A program made the translations under genes and the position numbers. The notes under the pieces were generated by a model, which was not told where the DNA came from, searched no databases, and saw only the letters and a program-made list of their open reading frames with translations. Positions 1 to 8,800 of a DNA stretch of 64,000 bases are shown here, one piece after another (positions within the stretch are counted from its first letter, which is position 1; every line of letters begins with the position of its first letter). Source of the DNA: Lysobacter sp. cf310 (GTDB taxonomy: Bacteria > Pseudomonadota > Gammaproteobacteria > Xanthomonadales > Xanthomonadaceae); the NCBI RefSeq assembly GCF_900114355.1, contig NZ_FOSS01000001.1, positions 893,386 to 957,385 on the forward strand, given 5' to 3'.

Positions 1-556
1 CTTCGACCATCAGCGGCAATTGCTCCACCGCCTGCCACCGCTCCTGCCAGTCGCCGAGCTTGCCGGTCTCGTCCAGGGCGCGGTAGCGGAAGCGCGCCGA
101 CTTCAGGCCTTCGACCAGAAGTTCCGGCGGACGCTCCTGTTCTTCCTCGATGGTCTGGCCGGCCAGCACCATCGACAGCGACAGCATGATGCGCGCCTGG
201 TCGCCGTCGGATTCGATCGCGAAATCGTGCAGGTAGGGGCCGCCGCGGCCGAGGTAGTCCGGCAGGTCGGCGACGAAGCGCAGACGGTCGGGCTCGCCGA
301 TGAAGCGCTGCGGCAAGGCGCTGGACTGGTCGAAGCCGAACGCGACCGGGCGGGTCGCGATCAGGCGTTTGCGCAGGAAGCCTTCGACCGCGCGCTGGCG
401 TTCGTTGCGCTGGGCCATGGCCTCGCCGCGCGTCGCGGTCTGGGTGGCGGCCGACAGCGTCGCGAAGGCCAGGGCCACGCCCGCGGCCAACAGCACGGTC
501 GCGAGCAGGATCTCGATCAGGGTGAAGCCGGCGGCGGCGCGAGGCGCGCGCATCAT
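1..556 (-). CDS. gspJ: Type II secretion minor pseudopilin GspJ (XpsJ), partial
   Basis: Minor pseudopilin at the tip of the type II secretion pseudopilus, working with GspI, GspH and GspK. The reverse strand reads MRAPRAAAGFTLIEILLATV, a prepilin leader with the GFTLIE cleavage and methylation motif followed by the hydrophobic N-terminal helix. The start ATG (554-556) overlaps the gspI stop as ATGA, so the two are translationally coupled. About 185 codons are present before the left edge; the C-terminus is missing. Assigned from the leader, the position after gspI and the size. It could only be confused with another minor pseudopilin, and gene order argues for J. Confidence 0.88.
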   Translation of the reverse strand, partial: MMRAPRAAAGFTLIEILLATVLLAAGVALAFATLSAATQTATRGEAMAQRNERQRAVEGFLRKRLIATRPVAFGFDQSSALPQRFIGEPDRLRFVADLPDYLGRGGPYLHDFAIESDGDQARIMLSLSMVLAGQTIEEEQERPPELLVEGLKSARFRYRALDETGKLGDWQERWQAVEQLPLMVE

Positions 557-1014
557 GGCAACACCGCTTCGGTGCCCGGCAAGGCGCTGCGCAGGCTGCG
601 CAACTGGAAGCGCTGCGCGGGCCCGCCGTCGCCCCACTCCACCGCCAAGGTGATTTCGAACAACTGCGGACCGTTCACATCGACCGGTTGCGCGACCGCG
701 GCCACGGCGCGGTCGCGCCACGGCGCCACGCCCAGGGTCCAGCGGTAGCGGCCTTCCTCGAAGTCGCCGCTTTGCTGGCCCGGCGTGAGCGGCTCGGCCA
801 CGCCGACCTGGTCCAGCAGCGACTGCGCGTACAAGCTCGCGCGTCCGGCGTCGCCAGCCCAGCGCACCTGCCGCGCCGAGCCAGACAGCGTGCCCAGCAG
901 CAGCGTCATCGCCAGCGCCAGCAGCGCGAAGGCGATGATGACTTCGATCAGGGTGTAGCCGCGCGCCGCGCGCGCGGCGCGCCAGCCGGACCGACGCGGC
1001 GGCCGCGCGCTCAT
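553..1014 (-). CDS. gspI: Type II secretion minor pseudopilin GspI (XpsI)
   Basis: Minor pseudopilin of 153 aa. The N-terminus has a basic leader, then the prepilin motif GYTLIEVIIAFALLALAMTL at about residues 19-38, which the prepilin peptidase should cut after Gly. The C-terminal half has the small globular domain expected of GspI. Start ATG at 1012-1014 overlaps the gspH stop (ATGA), and the stop overlaps the gspJ start in the same way. Length is slightly above usual for GspI because of the Arg-rich leader. Family assignment rests on the leader and on the conserved G-H-I-J order. Confidence 0.9.
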   Translation of the reverse strand: MSARPPRRSGWRAARAARGYTLIEVIIAFALLALAMTLLLGTLSGSARQVRWAGDAGRASLYAQSLLDQVGVAEPLTPGQQSGDFEEGRYRWTLGVAPWRDRAVAAVAQPVDVNGPQLFEITLAVEWGDGGPAQRFQLRSLRSALPGTEAVLP

Positions 1015-1535
1015 CGGCGCGCCTCCACGCGTTTGAGGCGCACTTCGCCGGTGAGCCAGGCGACGTCGATGTTCCAGCCCGCACGCTTGGCGCTGAGCTG
1101 GATGCGGCCACCGGTGGATGCGCCGTCGTTGAAGAACACGATCGCGCCCTGGCCTTCGGCGGGCTGCAGCTGGCGCGCGCCGACGAAGGACAGTTTCAAG
1201 GACTTCGGAATCTCGCCCGCGCGCCCGTTCGCGCCGCTCCAGGTATGCGCGCCCGGATCGATGGTGAAGGTCTGCTTGCGGCCGGTGGCGATCGCCTGGG
1301 TGCGGGTGTAGCGCAGCTGCGCGGCCAGTTCCTTGGCGTTGCTGCGCAGCTGCATGCCGGCGATGCCGCCGGTGAACGCGAACGCGGCCAGCAGGCCGAT
1401 CGCCGCGATCAGCGCGATCACCAGCAGCATTTCCAGCAAGGTGAAGCCGCGCGCCGGCGCCACGACCGCCCGCGCCGAGGCAAAGCCCCGGCGGCCCCCT
1501 ACGGGAGCGCAAGGGCGATGCCGCGACTGCCTCAT
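1011..1535 (-). CDS. gspH: Type II secretion minor pseudopilin GspH (XpsH)
   Basis: Minor pseudopilin of 174 aa. The prepilin motif GFTLLEMLLVIALIAAIGLL lies at about residues 30-49. The Phe-Thr-Leu-Leu-Glu core keeps the Glu+5 needed for subunit assembly. The C-terminal region (TGEVRLKRVE) resembles the end of GspH proteins. The leader of about 30 residues is long, so translation may start further inside, but no internal ATG precedes the motif. It lies 7 nt downstream of gspG and overlaps gspI by 4 nt, so it is part of the gspGHIJ unit. Confidence 0.88.
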   Translation of the reverse strand: MRQSRHRPCAPVGGRRGFASARAVVAPARGFTLLEMLLVIALIAAIGLLAAFAFTGGIAGMQLRSNAKELAAQLRYTRTQAIATGRKQTFTIDPGAHTWSGANGRAGEIPKSLKLSFVGARQLQPAEGQGAIVFFNDGASTGGRIQLSAKRAGWNIDVAWLTGEVRLKRVEARR

Positions 1536-1542
1536 GCGCGGC

Positions 1543-1983
1543 TTACTCGAACTTGACGTCGCCGTCGACGCTGGTACCGCCGGGCTTGCCGTCCTTGCCC
1601 AGGATCACCACGTCGAAATCGCGGCCTTCGCCGGGCGAGCGGTACTCGACCGGATGGCCCCAGGGATCCTTGAGGTCGGTGTCGCGGACATAGGGGCCGA
1701 GCCAGCCGCTGGCGTCCGAAGGCGCCTTGACCAGCTCGTCCAGCGAGCTCGGCAAGCGGCCGGTGTCCATCTGGAACGACTCGACTTTGCCGGCCAGGGT
1801 CTGCACCTGGGTCTTGGCGAGCTTGAACTTGGCGTTGTCGTTGGCACCGAACACCTTGGTCCCGACCACCGTCATCACCGCGCCGATCAGCACGATCACG
1901 ATGATGATTTCGATCAGGCTCATGCCGCGCTGCAAGGCGGCGGACGGGCGGCGCAGGGAACGGGGATTTCGCATTTCGTTCAT
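1543..1983 (-). CDS. gspG: Type II secretion major pseudopilin GspG (XpsG)
   Basis: Major subunit of the pseudopilus, 146 aa. After a leader of about 20 residues it has GMSLIEIIIVIVLIGAVMTV, then the type II pseudopilin signature KVFGANDNAKFKLAKTQVQT and the C-terminal WGHPVEYRSPGEGRDFDVV region that forms the calcium-binding loop in this family. The ATG at 1981-1983 gives a normal leader length; a longer reading frame upstream adds only low-complexity residues. A 258-nt gap separates it from gspF, so it may have its own promoter, as would suit the most abundant subunit. Confidence 0.95.
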   Translation of the reverse strand: MNEMRNPRSLRRPSAALQRGMSLIEIIIVIVLIGAVMTVVGTKVFGANDNAKFKLAKTQVQTLAGKVESFQMDTGRLPSSLDELVKAPSDASGWLGPYVRDTDLKDPWGHPVEYRSPGEGRDFDVVILGKDGKPGGTSVDGDVKFE

Positions 1984-2241
1984 CCGTAGGTGGTTGGGTA
2001 CACAGAAGAGGCGATCCTGCCAGGGACGATCCCGCTGCCCCCGGGACTCGGTTCGACCGCCGCGCGTCGGAACGGTTCCGGGGCGGCAGGGTCCAGCTCG
2101 ATTCTGTGCCGCGATTCCGACGCCGGTGCAGGCGCGCGGGAAGCGGTACAGCTTGCGTTCAAAACGGCGGCAACGCGTCGATCCGGACCCTCGCACGCGA
2201 GCCTGAACAGGGAACCGCGTCGCAATTTCGCCGCCCCGCCC
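1984..2241. other. Intergenic gap inside the T2SS cluster
   Basis: This 258-nt spacer divides gspEF from gspGHIJ, which are otherwise tightly packed. I see no convincing gene. A 13-bp palindrome, CGGAACGGTTCCG, lies at about 2068-2080. It could be a regulatory site for the pseudopilin genes, but no clear -35/-10 pair was found. Confidence 0.35.
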
Positions 2242-3459
2242 TCAGCCGATCGCATTGGTCAGATCGTACAGCGGGGTCAGGACCGCCAGCACCACGGTGC
2301 CGACCACGCCGGCCAGAACCACGGTGATCACCGGCACCATCGCCGCCAGCATGCGGTCCAGGGCCAGGCTGGTTTCGTGCTCGAAGGTCTCGGCGGTCTT
2401 GACCAGCATGGTGTCGAGCGCGCCCGACTCCTCGCCGACCTGGATCATCTGCAGGGCCAGGCGCGGGAAGCGCTTGCCCTTGCCCAGCGCGGTCGACAGG
2501 GCCACGCCGTTCTTGACCTCTTCGGCCGCGGCTTCGACATCGGCGGCCAATACGCGGTTGTCCATCACGTTGCGGCCGATGCCCAGCGCGGTCATCAGCG
2601 GCACGCCGTTGCGCACCAGGGTGCCCAGGGTGCGCGCCAGGCGCGCGGTCTCGATCTTGGCGACCAGGGCGCCGGCGAACTTGCGCTTGAGCAGCCAGCC
2701 GTCCAGCGCTTCGCGGAACACCGGATCGCGACGCTTGCGGTCGAACCACCACAGCGCCACCGCCGGCGCGGCCACCAGCAGGAACCACCAGTCGCGCACG
2801 AACAGGCCGATGCTGAGCACGATCTTGGTGAAGAACGGCAGCGGCGCGTCCAGGCTCTCGTACATCACCGCGAACTGCGGTACCACGTAGCCGAGCAGGA
2901 ACAGCAGGCTGGCGCCGACCATCACCACCAGGATCGCCGGGTAGATCAGCGCGTTGATCACGCGGCCCTGCAAGGCGCGGCTGCGTTCGAGATAGTCGGC
3001 CAGCCGCGCCAGCGTCTCGTGCATGCTGCCGCCGGCCTCGCCGGCACGCACCATGTTGATGTACAGGCGCGAGAACGTACCGTGCTGGCGTTCCAGCGCG
3101 GTGGACAGCGAAGCGCCGCCGCGTACCGCGTCGCGCACGTCGGTGACGGTGCGCTTGGCGGCCTCGTCCTCGGGCAGCTCCAGCAGGATGGTCAGCGCGC
3201 GGTCCAGCGGCTGGCCGGCGCCCAGCAGGGTCGCCAGCTGCTGGGTGAACTGGACCAGGCGCGCGCCCCCGAACGGCTTGGGCTTGAACAAGCCCTTCCA
3301 CACCGAAGCGCCGCCGGCCTCGCTGGCCAGCTTGGCCTCGACCGGCAGATGGCCCTGCTCCTGCAGGCGCTGCACGACTTCGGAGTTGCTCGCCGCCTCC
3401 ATCTGGCCGTCGAGCATTTCGCCGCGGGCGTTGAGCGCTTTGTAGTGGTACAGGGCCAT
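2242..3459 (-). CDS. gspF: Type II secretion inner-membrane platform protein GspF (XpsF)
   Basis: Polytopic inner-membrane platform protein of 405 aa, the usual GspF length. It begins MALYHYKALNARGEMLDGQM, the typical GspF start. Two repeats of the T2SSF domain each carry the signature FTQQLATLLGAGQPLDRAL and IETARLARTLGTLVRNGVPL, and three hydrophobic segments lie at about 165-195, 220-240 and 370-400. It should connect the GspE ATPase with the pseudopilus. It starts 7 nt after the unnamed gene at 3467-3931. Confidence 0.96.
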   Translation of the reverse strand: MALYHYKALNARGEMLDGQMEAASNSEVVQRLQEQGHLPVEAKLASEAGGASVWKGLFKPKPFGGARLVQFTQQLATLLGAGQPLDRALTILLELPEDEAAKRTVTDVRDAVRGGASLSTALERQHGTFSRLYINMVRAGEAGGSMHETLARLADYLERSRALQGRVINALIYPAILVVMVGASLLFLLGYVVPQFAVMYESLDAPLPFFTKIVLSIGLFVRDWWFLLVAAPAVALWWFDRKRRDPVFREALDGWLLKRKFAGALVAKIETARLARTLGTLVRNGVPLMTALGIGRNVMDNRVLAADVEAAAEEVKNGVALSTALGKGKRFPRLALQMIQVGEESGALDTMLVKTAETFEHETSLALDRMLAAMVPVITVVLAGVVGTVVLAVLTPLYDLTNAIG

Positions 3460-3466
3460 CGGCGGC

Positions 3467-3931
3467 TCAGTCGCAGGCCATGCGGTCGGCCGGCACCACG
3501 CGCGGGTTGCCCAGCGCGAAGGCGCGGATCGGGCGCGACCACATCTCGAAACTGGAAATGCCCGGCGTGACCGCGCAGGAGCTGGTGTACTCGAAGCGCT
3601 CGCCGTCGGAGGAGATGTAGAGATCGAACTTGATCGCGACCGCGAGGTCGTGACGGATCGTCAGCATGGTCTCGCCGCCGTCGGCGCTGCCGCTGGCGGT
3701 GACGTTGGCCTGGGCCGCGTCGCTCACCACCGTGCTGCTGGCCTTGCCGTCGGCCACGTCGACCTTCAGGGTCAACGGCGGCTGGCCCTTGCCGACCGCG
3801 AAACCGGCCGGCAGCGCCGCCTTGTCCAGCGATTTGGCGGCGGCCTTGCCCGCCGCCTGCGCGACGCCGGCCATGGCCAGCGCGGCCGCCAATACCCACA
3901 GGCCCGATATCCTTACCGTTGCGTTGTTCAT
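3467..3931 (-). CDS. Unrecognised exported protein inserted between gspE and gspF
   Basis: I do not recognise this 154-aa protein. Starting at the ATG at 3929-3931, preceded by a GGCAGGG Shine-Dalgarno-like stretch, it has a clear Sec signal peptide (about 25 residues, ending VAQA-A). The mature part is about 130 residues, rich in beta-forming and polar residues, with two cysteines (in SSCAVT and MACD) that could form one disulfide. It ends 7 nt before gspF and begins 41 nt after gspE, so it is almost certainly cotranscribed with both. The T2SS operons I know have E directly followed by F. A periplasmic accessory or substrate-linked role is a guess from context only. Confidence 0.7.
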   Translation of the reverse strand: MNNATVRISGLWVLAAALAMAGVAQAAGKAAAKSLDKAALPAGFAVGKGQPPLTLKVDVADGKASSTVVSDAAQANVTASGSADGGETMLTIRHDLAVAIKFDLYISSDGERFEYTSSCAVTPGISSFEMWSRPIRAFALGNPRVVPADRMACD

Positions 3932-3972
3932 ACGCCCTGCCTCTATGGTGGTGGCGCGCGGCCCCGACGCGA

Positions 3973-5745
3973 TCACGCGTCTTCGGTCACGCGCAGTACT
4001 TCTTCGATCGTGGTGTGCCCGGCCAGCGCCTTGACGATGCCGTCCTCGTACATGGTGCGCATGCCGGCGTCGCGCGCGATCTGCTCGATCTCGCCCATGC
4101 CCGCATGGCGCATCACCGCGCGCCGCAGCTCGTCGTTCATGACCAGGAACTCCATGATCGTGGTGCGGCCGTGGTAACCGGTCGGCGCCAGCGCCGACCC
4201 GCGCGGGCGATACAGGAAGATCTCGCCCTGCGGCTGGTAGCGGCGCAGATGGAACTTCTCGATCTCCTCCGGCGAGGCGGGATACTTCTCGGCGTGGGTC
4301 GGCTCCAGGCGGCGCACCAGGCGCTGGGCCAGGATGCCGTTGATGGTCGAGGTCAGCAGGTAGTCTTCGACGCCCATGTCGAGCAAACGGGTGACGCCGC
4401 CGGCCGCGTTGTTGGTGTGCAGCGTGCTCAGCACCAGGTGGCCGGTCAGCGCGGACTGGATCGCGATGCGCGCGGTCTCCAGATCGCGCATTTCGCCGAT
4501 CATGATGATGTCCGGGTCCTGGCGCACGATCGAGCGCAGCGCATGCGAGAAATCCAGGCCGATCTGCGGCTTGGCCTGGATCTGGTTGATGCCCTCGATC
4601 TGGTACTCGACCGGGTCCTCGACGGTGATGATCTTGACGTCGCTGGTGTTGAGCTTGCTCAGCGCGGTGTACAGCGTGGTGGTCTTGCCCGAGCCGGTCG
4701 GGCCGGTCACCAGCAAGATGCCATGCGGCTGGTCCAGCACCTTCTGGAACTGCGGCAGGAACTCGTCGGTGAAGCCGAGCTTGTAGAAGTCGAACACCAC
4801 CGTCTCGCGGTCCAGCAGTCGCATCACCACCGACTCGCCGTGCGCGGTCGGCACCGTGCTCACGCGCAGGTCCAGCTCCTTGCCCTGCACGCGCAGCATG
4901 ATGCGGCCGTCCTGCGGCAGGCGGCGCTCGGCGATGTTGAGCTTGGCCATGATCTTGATGCGGCTGATCACCGCCGCGGTCAGATTGGCCGGCGGGCTCT
5001 CGCCCTCGGCCAGCACGCCGTCGACGCGGTAGCGCACTTTCAGGCGGTTCTCGAACGGTTCGATATGGATGTCCGACGCGCGCAGCTCGACCGCGCGCTG
5101 GATCACCAGGTTCACCAGCCGGATCACCGGCGCCTCGGAGGCGAGGTCGCGCAGGTGCTCGACGTCGTCCAGATCGCCCGAGCCCTCGCCCTCGGCGGTC
5201 TCCACGATCGCGCCCATCGCGCTGCGGCCCTGGCCGTGCCAGCGCTCGATCACGTCGCCGATCTCCGAGCGCAGCGCCACGTAAGGCCGGATGTCGCGCT
5301 GGGTCGCCAGGCGCAGCGCGTCCAGCGTGTAGACATCCTGCGGGTCGGCCATCAGCACCTCAACGGCCTGCTCGGTCTCGCGGACCGGGCAAACCGCGAA
5401 CTGCTTCATGAATTTGAGTGTCAGGGCAACGCCTTCCGGGGGTAATTCCGGTGCGTCCTTGATGCTGACCAGGGGCAGGTCCAGCACCGCGGCCACGGTT
5501 TCGGCGTGGTCGCGCTCGGACACCAGGCCCAGCCGGGCCAGCAGCGCCAACAGGCTGCCGCCGGTTTCCTCCTGCAGCCGGCGCGCGCGCGCCAGGTCCG
5601 GCTCCTTGAGCCGGCCCTTGGCCAGCAGGGCCTCGACGATGGCCGCGTCGACGACGGCTTGTGGGCCTCCGGCCCCGGCCTCAGCGGTGGACGACCCGGT
5701 CTCTGGAGCCCCGGGCGATCCCATATTGGTGGCTACTGCGTTCAC
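3973..5745 (-). CDS. gspE: Type II secretion traffic ATPase GspE (XpsE)
   Basis: Cytoplasmic hexameric ATPase that powers pseudopilus assembly, 590 aa. An N-terminal MshEN-like domain covers about residues 30-150 and is followed by an acidic linker. The ATPase core has Walker A GPTGSGKTTT (348-357), the Asp box around ITVEDPVEY (373-381), Walker B DPDIIMIGE (410-418) and the His box STLHTN (440-445). The C-terminal region, where many GspE proteins carry a four-cysteine zinc motif before GYxGR, here reads FHLRRYQPQGEIFLY then GYHGR with no cysteines. First gene of the secretion cluster in this window. Confidence 0.95.
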   Translation of the reverse strand: MNAVATNMGSPGAPETGSSTAEAGAGGPQAVVDAAIVEALLAKGRLKEPDLARARRLQEETGGSLLALLARLGLVSERDHAETVAAVLDLPLVSIKDAPELPPEGVALTLKFMKQFAVCPVRETEQAVEVLMADPQDVYTLDALRLATQRDIRPYVALRSEIGDVIERWHGQGRSAMGAIVETAEGEGSGDLDDVEHLRDLASEAPVIRLVNLVIQRAVELRASDIHIEPFENRLKVRYRVDGVLAEGESPPANLTAAVISRIKIMAKLNIAERRLPQDGRIMLRVQGKELDLRVSTVPTAHGESVVMRLLDRETVVFDFYKLGFTDEFLPQFQKVLDQPHGILLVTGPTGSGKTTTLYTALSKLNTSDVKIITVEDPVEYQIEGINQIQAKPQIGLDFSHALRSIVRQDPDIIMIGEMRDLETARIAIQSALTGHLVLSTLHTNNAAGGVTRLLDMGVEDYLLTSTINGILAQRLVRRLEPTHAEKYPASPEEIEKFHLRRYQPQGEIFLYRPRGSALAPTGYHGRTTIMEFLVMNDELRRAVMRHAGMGEIEQIARDAGMRTMYEDGIVKALAGHTTIEEVLRVTEDA

Positions 5746-5865
5746 GTCACCCTCCTGCGCGTGAACCCGGACTTTAGCAGTTTCGGTCGCATTCTCTGCC
5801 AGTCTGTCCGGGCACGCAGGCGGTGGCCGCTAGCGGCGCGACATCGGCCGCAGGCTTCGCCTCCC

Positions 5866-8800
5866 TCACTCGCCCTTCAGCTCCTTATCCAACTTTTGAG
5901 CGTCCAAACGTCCCTCAACCCGGAATACCCCCTGAAACTCGTTCGAACTGGATGACTTCTGGCTCTCAGCACTGGATTTACCTTGTGCATCGTTCACCGA
6001 GCGCTGGCCGAGGTTGTTCAGCACGAAAGCGGTAGCCGCGTGTCCCGCCGACTCGGCCAAATCGCGCGTTCCTTCGATCATCTTGCCGATATTCTTAGTC
6101 TCGCGCTCAGCCAGCTTGGCTGCACGATTCGCCGTATTTCTGGCCTGACCCGAGAGTTTCGAATACGCACGGGCTGATCGAATCAGGCTGGGCGCGGTTC
6201 TCCAGGAGCGCAGGAGGAACGACCCCGTACCCGGTATCACAGCGCCGATAGTGCCCGCCACGGCGATATCCGATTTGTCGAGTTCTGACCACTCCCTGTG
6301 CTCGACCTTCCGTTGGATGAGGATTTCGATCCCGATGCCGAAAAGCGCGCCTCGCGCCATGACTCCGCCTACCGCGCAAGCGGGGCAACGCCCATCGGGA
6401 TCCGTGAACGAGTACGGATTGTTGTACGCGTACGCATAACGATTGAAATGAAGCGGGCCTTCGTCGGCCACGGTCACCGGATCGACGCTGAGGAAGCGTC
6501 CGACATTCTGGTCGTAGTAGCGCTGCTGCATGTAGGTCAGCCCGGTGGCGCCGTCCATCACGTGGCCGGCGTAACCCACGCCGTTGTAGGCGGGCTTGTT
6601 GATCGCGCCGCCGTACGGCTCCCAATGGGTACGATCGATCACCGCGCCGGCGGTGTCGGTGACCGCGATCGGGCTGCTCAGCGCGTCGGTGTGCTGATAC
6701 TTCAACTGACCGACGCCGGTCGCGCGGCTCCACTCCACCAGCGCAAGCAGGCTGCCCCCCAGATAGACGTGAGGCACGTTGAGTTCCGGATGGCTGTCGT
6801 TCTGCGCCTCGCCTTCATGATGCTCCTCGCGATACAGCAGTTGTCCATCTACGTTGTAGAACGATAGCGTGGAGGTCGTGTCTGGGCGACCGGTGACCGA
6901 CACACGGCGTCCGTGGGCGTCGTAGCGATAGACCTCCTTGCCGGCGACCCTGCGCAGGCGATTGCCGTAGTCGAAGTCGTATTCCTGTCCGTTCTTGTTG
7001 TTCAAGTTTCCTTGCGGGTCGTAACCCAGGCCCAGGGTGGTGGCTCCCGCATCGTTTCGGAAATTCGTCACCTGGTTCTTTTCGTTGTACCAGTAGTAGT
7101 CGGTGACCGTGGTCGCGCCGTTGAAGTTGCTCTTGTAGCGGATATTGTCCAACGCGTCGTAGCCGAACCCGCGTACCGTCAGCCAATGCAGGTGAGCCTG
7201 CACCAGGCGATCTCGATTGTCGTAGACCATGTCGCGATTGCCGCTGTAGAGGCCCGCCGCCGCGTTGACGTCGCGAATCGCCGTGGTGTTGCCGTTGCCG
7301 TCGTAGGCGTAGGTCTGGTCGAAAACGCCGGAATCCGTCACGCGCGCGGGCAGCTGACGCGCATTCTGCGCCATCGTGTGGACGACACCGTTGCCGTAAA
7401 CGAAGCGCTTGATCGCACCGTTGGGGTAGTAGCTGACGTTATCGGCGAGCGTGCCCCAGTTGGAACCGACCGACACCGCCTGTCCCAGCGCGTTGTTGGC
7501 ATAGCTGATCGGCTGTCCGTCCGGAATGACCACGCGATTGCGGTTGCCGTAGCTGTCGTAACCGTAGCTCGCGGACCAGCTGTACGACCCCGGTCGCGCC
7601 ATCGTTTCGGCCGTCGGCATGCGGCGCTTGTTGTAGGCATAGGTATTGACGACCGTACCCTGGCCGTCGCCGTCGTTGCGGGTGGTTACCTCGCGCGCCA
7701 GACCATCCGGCGTGTAAGCCCAGGTCTGGTCGCCGCGTCCATCGGGGAAGGCCAGCGTGGCCAGACGGTTGCGCTCGTCGTAGCTGCGCAGCGCGCGGCG
7801 GCCGGATTGCTCGGCCTCGGCCTGGTTGCAGTTGTTCGGATCCGGCAGATCCAGGCCCGCCGCCGACCAGGCCAGGTTGCCCGCCGCGTCGTAGGCCATC
7901 ACGGTGGCGCCGGTCTCGGGCTCGATGATCTTGCACAACTGCTGGTACTGATCGTAGACGTATCGCCGCGCCAGGCCGGTCGGGCCCGAGGGCGGCTGCG
8001 ACACGGTCACACTGGCGGTGGCCGAACGCGCGGACAGGCCCCGGTTGTCGTACGCGATCGCATGCACCGTGTGCGGACCGATGCTCACCGCCGACCAGCT
8101 GAATTCGTAGGGCGCGGCGCTGTCGGTATGGATCAGTTGGTTGTCGGCGTAGAACTCCACGCGGCTCACGCCGTCCGGATCGGACGCGTTCGCCTGCAAC
8201 GCGAAGCTGGCCGGCACCGTCGCCTGCGCGCCACTGGCGGGGCTGGTCAGCACGATGGCAGGCGGACCGTTGCCGACGATCCACATCGCCGCCGAGTCCG
8301 TGTGGTAGCCACGCGTGTCGAACGCACGCGCGACCAGGCTGTGGCCGCCCTCCAGGCCGGTCCAGTGCAGTTCGTAGGGCGCGCTGGTGTCCTCGCCCAT
8401 CTTGATGCCGTCGACCAGGAACTCGACCCGCTGCACGCCGTCGTCGGGGTCGGACGCGTTGGCGGTGAACGCGATCGGACTTCCGGCCGTGTAGACATAG
8501 TTGTTGCCGGGGCCGGTCAGGGCGACCGCGGGCGGGCTGTTGTTGGTCGGTACCGCGGCCACGTCCACGGTAGCCAAGGTCAGACTGCCGCTCTTCAGGT
8601 AGAAGCGCAGCCCGCGGCTGTCGATCCCCCCGACGGCCGAGCCATTCTGTCCAGTGGCCCACCGGGTCATGATGCTGCCGTCCGGCAGGGAGTACCAAAC
8701 CTCCGCGTTGGCCGCGTTGGAGTTCCAGCTGACCGTGGTGTAGCAAGCGTTGCCGCCCCAGGGAATGGTGCAGGTCTGCGGCGACGCCGTGATCGAACCG

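Noticed and set aside
1990-3570. Long plus-strand frame (526 codons) opposite gspF and gspG
   Set aside because: Gln/His/Arg-rich antisense reading, typical of high-GC genes on the other strand. The minus-strand products are clear GspF and GspG.
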